Both the position numbers and the translations under genes were made by a program. Positions 60,768-64,000 of a DNA stretch of 64,000 bases are shown here, one piece after another; position 1 is the stretch's first letter, and each line of letters begins with the position of its first letter. The DNA comes from Bacteroidaceae bacterium. Its GTDB lineage: Bacteria > Bacteroidota > Bacteroidia > Bacteroidales > Bacteroidaceae. The DNA is taken from the NCBI GenBank assembly GCA_017615835.1, contig JAFZZI010000031.1, positions 1 through 64,000 of the forward strand, read 5' to 3'. The notes beneath the pieces are model-generated. The model was not told the DNA's origin, searched no databases, and saw only the letters and a list, made by a program, of their open reading frames with translations.

Positions 60768-63631
60768 CGGTTCTTCAGTTCTTCGGACAGGTATAATGAT
60801 GTGTAGCCCTTGCCAAAGGAGGCAACCTGAGCGGGAGTACCCTCGACCACAATAGTACCACCGTTGCGACCTCCTTCGGGTCCCATGTCGATAATCCAGT
60901 CGGCCTGTTTGATTACATCCATGTTGTGTTCTATTACTATGACTGTGTTGCCTTTGTCAACAAGTCGGTTCAAAACATTCATCAGGACGCGAATATCTTC
61001 GAAGTGTAGTCCGGTTGTAGGTTCATCAAGTATGTAGAGGGTTTTGCCTGTATCGCGCTTAGACAGTTCAGCTGCAAGTTTGACGCGCTGACTCTCACCT
61101 CCGGATATCGTAGTCGAGGGCTGTCCAAGTTTGAGATAACCAAGGCCCACATCCTGAAGCACCTTAATCTTATTTAGTATTGAAGGAACGTTTTCAAAAA
61201 AAACAACCGCCATATTGATTGTCATGTCAAGAACGTCAGCAATGGATTTTCCCTTGAAGCGTACTTCGAGGGTTTCGCGGTTATAGCGCTTTCCGTGACA
61301 TACCTCGCATGGTATCATAACGTCGGGCAAGAAGTTCATTTCTATGGTCTTGTATCCGTTCCCGCTACAGGCCTCGCAACGCCCGCCTGACACATTGAAC
61401 GAGAAGCGGCCTGGCCTATATGCTCTTATCTTCGACTCTGGAAGCTCTACAAACAGCGAGCGGATTTCACTGAAGACCCCTGTATATGTAGCAGGATTTG
61501 AACGGGGTGTACGGCCCAGTGGTGACTGGTCAACATCAACCACTTTATCGATGAATTCGAGACCATCTATACTGTCAAACTCGAGGGGTTCCTTAAGTGA
61601 ACGGTACAGGCGCTTCGAAAGTATTGGCTGAAGTGTTTCGTTGACGAGAGTAGATTTTCCACTGCCCGATACGCCTGTGACACAGATGAGTTTTCCTAAC
61701 GGGAACGAAACGGTAATATTCCTGAGATTGTTTCCACGGCAACCGTGCAGGACAATGCTGTTGCCATTACCGTTACGGTATTGGCGTGAATAATCACAAG
61801 TGTCCAGGGTGCGCTTAAGATATTTTGCAGTGAGAGTATCGGCATTAAGCATCTGTCGGGGAGTACCGGAGAACACTACTTCGCCCCCCAGACGCCCTGC
61901 TTTCGGACCAAGATCGATAATCTTGTCAGCGGCAAGCATCATTTCGCGGTCATGCTCGACCACAAGAACTGTGTTACCTACATCTCGCAGGGTCTTTAGA
62001 GAGTCTATAAGCCGCTGGTTGTCACGCTGATGGAGCCCAATGCTCGGCTCATCAAGTATGTAGAGAACATTGACCAGTTTAGAGCCTATCTGTGTAGCCA
62101 GACGTATGCGCTGTTCCTCACCGCCCGACAGTGACTCGGCAGGGCGGTTGAGCGAAAGGTAGTCAAGCCCCACGTCAAGCATGAATCTGAGTCTGGTGCG
62201 TATTTCCTTGAGTATCTCAGAAGCAATGGCACGCTGACGTTCCGGCATCCTCGCCCCCACTTCACCTGTCCATTCGTAAAGCTCGGCAATGTCCATTGAG
62301 GCGAGTTGATGGATGTTCTTTCCGTCAATTAGGAAGTGAAGTGATTCTTTCCTGAGGCGTGATCCTTGACACTCTGGACAGACTGCTGTGGCGGCAAACT
62401 GGTCGGCCCACTTCTGCTCGACTGCACTGAGGTCGGTCTGTTGCTGAAGGTTACGAATGTATTTGACTATTCCGTCGTATTCGATGAATACAGCGTCGGC
62501 CTCACTGTTGATGCCGGTTATCTGTACTTTAATGCGCTCTACGCTTCCGTTGAGCAATTCGTCAATAACATCGTCAGACATATCCGACATAGGAGTGTCG
62601 ATTGTGTAGTCATACTTCTGGAGCAGCGAAGTGATTTGTCTGAATATCAGAGTGTTTTTATATGGCCCCAATGGTGCCAGGGCACCTTTTCGAACGGAGA
62701 GACTTCTGTCTGGAATAACCTTGTCAATATTGACAACTGACACGATACCGAGCCCTTTGCACTTCGGGCAGAAGCCCTGTGGAGAATTGAAAGAGAAGGA
62801 GTGTGGAGCGGGATCTGAATACGACAAACCGGTGTCAGGGCACATGAGACTGCGGCTGTAGCGGTGCAGGACACCTGTTCCTAAAACCCCTGGTATGACG
62901 TTGTCAGGAACGGACAATATCTTCATCTGGCCTTCACCCAACTTCATGGCAAGCGACACGGCTCCCTGCAGGCGCTGACGGTACTTTTCGCAGACAACCA
63001 GTTTCTCAACGACCACATCAATGCTATGGTTACGGTAACGGTCGAGCTTCATGCCAGGTTTCAGTTCTGTCATTTCACCGTCAATTCTGACATTAAGGTA
63101 ACCTTTGCGACGGATACTCTCCAGAAGTTCCTTATAGTGTCCCTTACGGTTATCAACAAGTGGAGCCAATACGTAAATGCGCTGGCCGTTGTAGTCGCTG
63201 AAGATAAGGTCGAGTATCTGTTCTTCAGTGTATTTGACCATCTTCTTGCCCGAAAGGTACGAGTAAGCCTCGCCCGCTCTGGCAAAGAGCAGCCTCAGAT
63301 AATCATAAACTTCAGTAGTGGTTCCAACTGTCGAACGTGGATTGCGGTTAGTCGTTTTCTGTTCTATTGAAATCACTGGACTCAGACCGGTAATGCTGTC
63401 CACATCAGGACGCTCCATGTTACCCAAAAAATTGCGGGCGTATGCTGAGAATGTTTCAATATACCGACGTTGCCCTTCGGCATAGATTGTATTGAAAGCC
63501 AATGAAGACTTGCCGCTGCCGCTGAGTCCGGTGACAACAGTAAGCGATTTGTGAGGAATCTCAACATCTATGTTCTTAAGGTTATTGGCCCTGGCACCAA
63601 CAACGCAGATTGCTCCGGATTTGCTTTTCAT
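60764..63631 (-). CDS. uvrA: UvrABC excision nuclease subunit A
   Basis: A 955-residue ATPase that recognises damaged DNA and loads UvrB. The ATG at 63631 was chosen: it gives the family start close to GARANNLKNIDVEIP and lies 7 nt after the stop of the preceding gene; the ATG at 63661 would overlap that gene. First ATPase: GLSGSGKSS at residues 35-43; second: GVSGSGKSTL; signatures LSGGEEQR and ISGGESQR; Walker B ILDEPSIGLH and ILDEPTTGLH. Zinc modules are CPKC/CPEC (insertion) and CEAC...CEVCHGKRY. SVGTTTEVYDYLRLLFAR matches UvrA1. The downstream methyltransferase overlaps by 4 nt. Complete and apparently functional. Confidence 0.97.
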   Translation of the reverse strand: MKSKSGAICVVGARANNLKNIDVEIPHKSLTVVTGLSGSGKSSLAFNTIYAEGQRRYIETFSAYARNFLGNMERPDVDSITGLSPVISIEQKTTNRNPRSTVGTTTEVYDYLRLLFARAGEAYSYLSGKKMVKYTEEQILDLIFSDYNGQRIYVLAPLVDNRKGHYKELLESIRRKGYLNVRIDGEMTELKPGMKLDRYRNHSIDVVVEKLVVCEKYRQRLQGAVSLAMKLGEGQMKILSVPDNVIPGVLGTGVLHRYSRSLMCPDTGLSYSDPAPHSFSFNSPQGFCPKCKGLGIVSVVNIDKVIPDRSLSVRKGALAPLGPYKNTLIFRQITSLLQKYDYTIDTPMSDMSDDVIDELLNGSVERIKVQITGINSEADAVFIEYDGIVKYIRNLQQQTDLSAVEQKWADQFAATAVCPECQGSRLRKESLHFLIDGKNIHQLASMDIAELYEWTGEVGARMPERQRAIASEILKEIRTRLRFMLDVGLDYLSLNRPAESLSGGEEQRIRLATQIGSKLVNVLYILDEPSIGLHQRDNQRLIDSLKTLRDVGNTVLVVEHDREMMLAADKIIDLGPKAGRLGGEVVFSGTPRQMLNADTLTAKYLKRTLDTCDYSRQYRNGNGNSIVLHGCRGNNLRNITVSFPLGKLICVTGVSGSGKSTLVNETLQPILSKRLYRSLKEPLEFDSIDGLEFIDKVVDVDQSPLGRTPRSNPATYTGVFSEIRSLFVELPESKIRAYRPGRFSFNVSGGRCEACSGNGYKTIEMNFLPDVMIPCEVCHGKRYNRETLEVRFKGKSIADVLDMTINMAVVFFENVPSILNKIKVLQDVGLGYLKLGQPSTTISGGESQRVKLAAELSKRDTGKTLYILDEPTTGLHFEDIRVLMNVLNRLVDKGNTVIVIEHNMDVIKQADWIIDMGPEGGRNGGTIVVEGTPAQVASFGKGYTSLYLSEELKNR

Positions 63632-63638
63632 CAGTCTT

Positions 63639-64000
63639 TTATCGTTGTTCGGAGCTTTCATTCTTAAGTCCGGTAAGCAAGTTGATATCGGACTTGACAG
63701 TATAGTGCATTCCCCCGGCACCTTCGGCCTCAATGTGTATGAAGTATGTGCCGTTTGGTGCCGTCCGACCGCCTATGGTGCCGTCCCAGCATGTGTAGTA
63801 GCCGTTGTTATCGTTGCCCTCGGAATACTCAAGGCTGTTCTGATCGCCAGAAGCCACAAGTTGGCCCCACCTGCTGAAGATACGCATGTTGAAGCTGACT
63901 ATTGACTTAACTCGAATCTTCAACTCATCGTTGATACCGTCGCCATTAGGAGAGAAGGCGTTTGGAACAAAAAGGTCAGAGGCGTTTATCGAGAACTGTG
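63639..64000 (-). CDS. Gliding-motility/T9SS type B sorting-domain protein (C-terminal part only)
   Basis: The last 120 residues of a larger exported protein; the rest lies past the window edge. ASDLFVPNAFSPNGDGINDEL begins the CHU_C-type domain, followed by NMRIFSRWGQLVASG, WDGTIGGRTAPNGTYFIHIEA and a final strand DINLLTG, the usual fold of gliding-motility-associated C-terminal sorting domains. Such domains direct secretion through the type IX system and attachment or release at the surface, so the organism is likely to have T9SS. A stretch of about seven residues (KNESSEQR) follows the usual end. Its stop is 7 nt before the uvrA ATG. N-terminal function unknown. Confidence 0.9.
   Translation of the reverse strand, partial: QFSINASDLFVPNAFSPNGDGINDELKIRVKSIVSFNMRIFSRWGQLVASGDQNSLEYSEGNDNNGYYTCWDGTIGGRTAPNGTYFIHIEAEGAGGMHYTVKSDINLLTGLKNESSEQR

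Overview
The window looks like chromosome from a member of the Bacteroidales (Bacteroides/Prevotella-like). Several lines point there: TonB-dependent receptors with a carboxypeptidase-like N-terminal domain, NigD-like and CotH-type surface proteins, a gliding-motility (type IX secretion) C-terminal domain, many exported glycoside hydrolases, promoters of the TAnnTTTG type, and absence of obvious Shine-Dalgarno sequences. Genes are densely packed on both strands; no rRNA, tRNA, CRISPR array or insertion sequence is visible.

Region by region. 1-1300: a hipBA toxin-antitoxin pair cut by the window edge, with two palindromic operators. 1397-5833: carbohydrate genes (GH16, GH5), the C-terminal stump of a GH97 gene, an unknown lipoprotein and a crotonase-type methylmalonyl-CoA decarboxylase. 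5866-8984: a coupled pair of AT-rich exported proteins, one with ankyrin-like repeats, followed by a 690-bp gene-poor stretch with 23-bp tandem repeats, a hairpin and an alternating CG/TG tract. 9671-27653: more secreted hydrolases (beta-helix lipoprotein, two GH2, GH29, a type-B carboxylesterase), a CotH-family surface protein, smpB, a NigD-like lipoprotein, an IscU-like scaffold plus GGGtGRT protein pair, and an mnmA with a large insertion.

27699-47876 is dominated by corrinoid metabolism. A cobalamin riboswitch precedes two BtuB-like receptors, a lipoprotein CbiK-type chelatase, and a BtuF/BtuC/BtuD-like importer. Divergent from the riboswitch, on its own promoter, lies cbiA-pduO followed by a small S24/S26-type peptidase and an ABC exporter. 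Converging on the importer is a compact operon in which eight anaerobic corrin-ring enzymes are packed into four two-domain fusions (CbiHC, CbiET, CbiGF, CbiJD), headed by a Tat-signal flavodoxin-like protein. CbiL, CbiP, CbiB and the nucleotide-loop genes are not in the window. The riboswitch controls only the uptake side.

47990-64000: an EF-hand protein with a YpfJ-type metallopeptidase, an unknown exported hydrolase-like protein, panB, an AddA/AddB-like helicase-nuclease pair, a small zinc-ribbon protein, an orphan ECF sigma factor, a THUMP-like methyltransferase coupled to uvrA, and the C-terminal end of a T9SS cargo protein running off the right edge.

Candidates most worth a second look: the receptor-chelatase-importer arrangement under the riboswitch, possible leaderless transcripts of the GH5 and GH2 genes, the 23-bp repeat array, the ankyrin-protein pair, the mnmA insertion, and the peptidase/exporter pair without a visible substrate gene.
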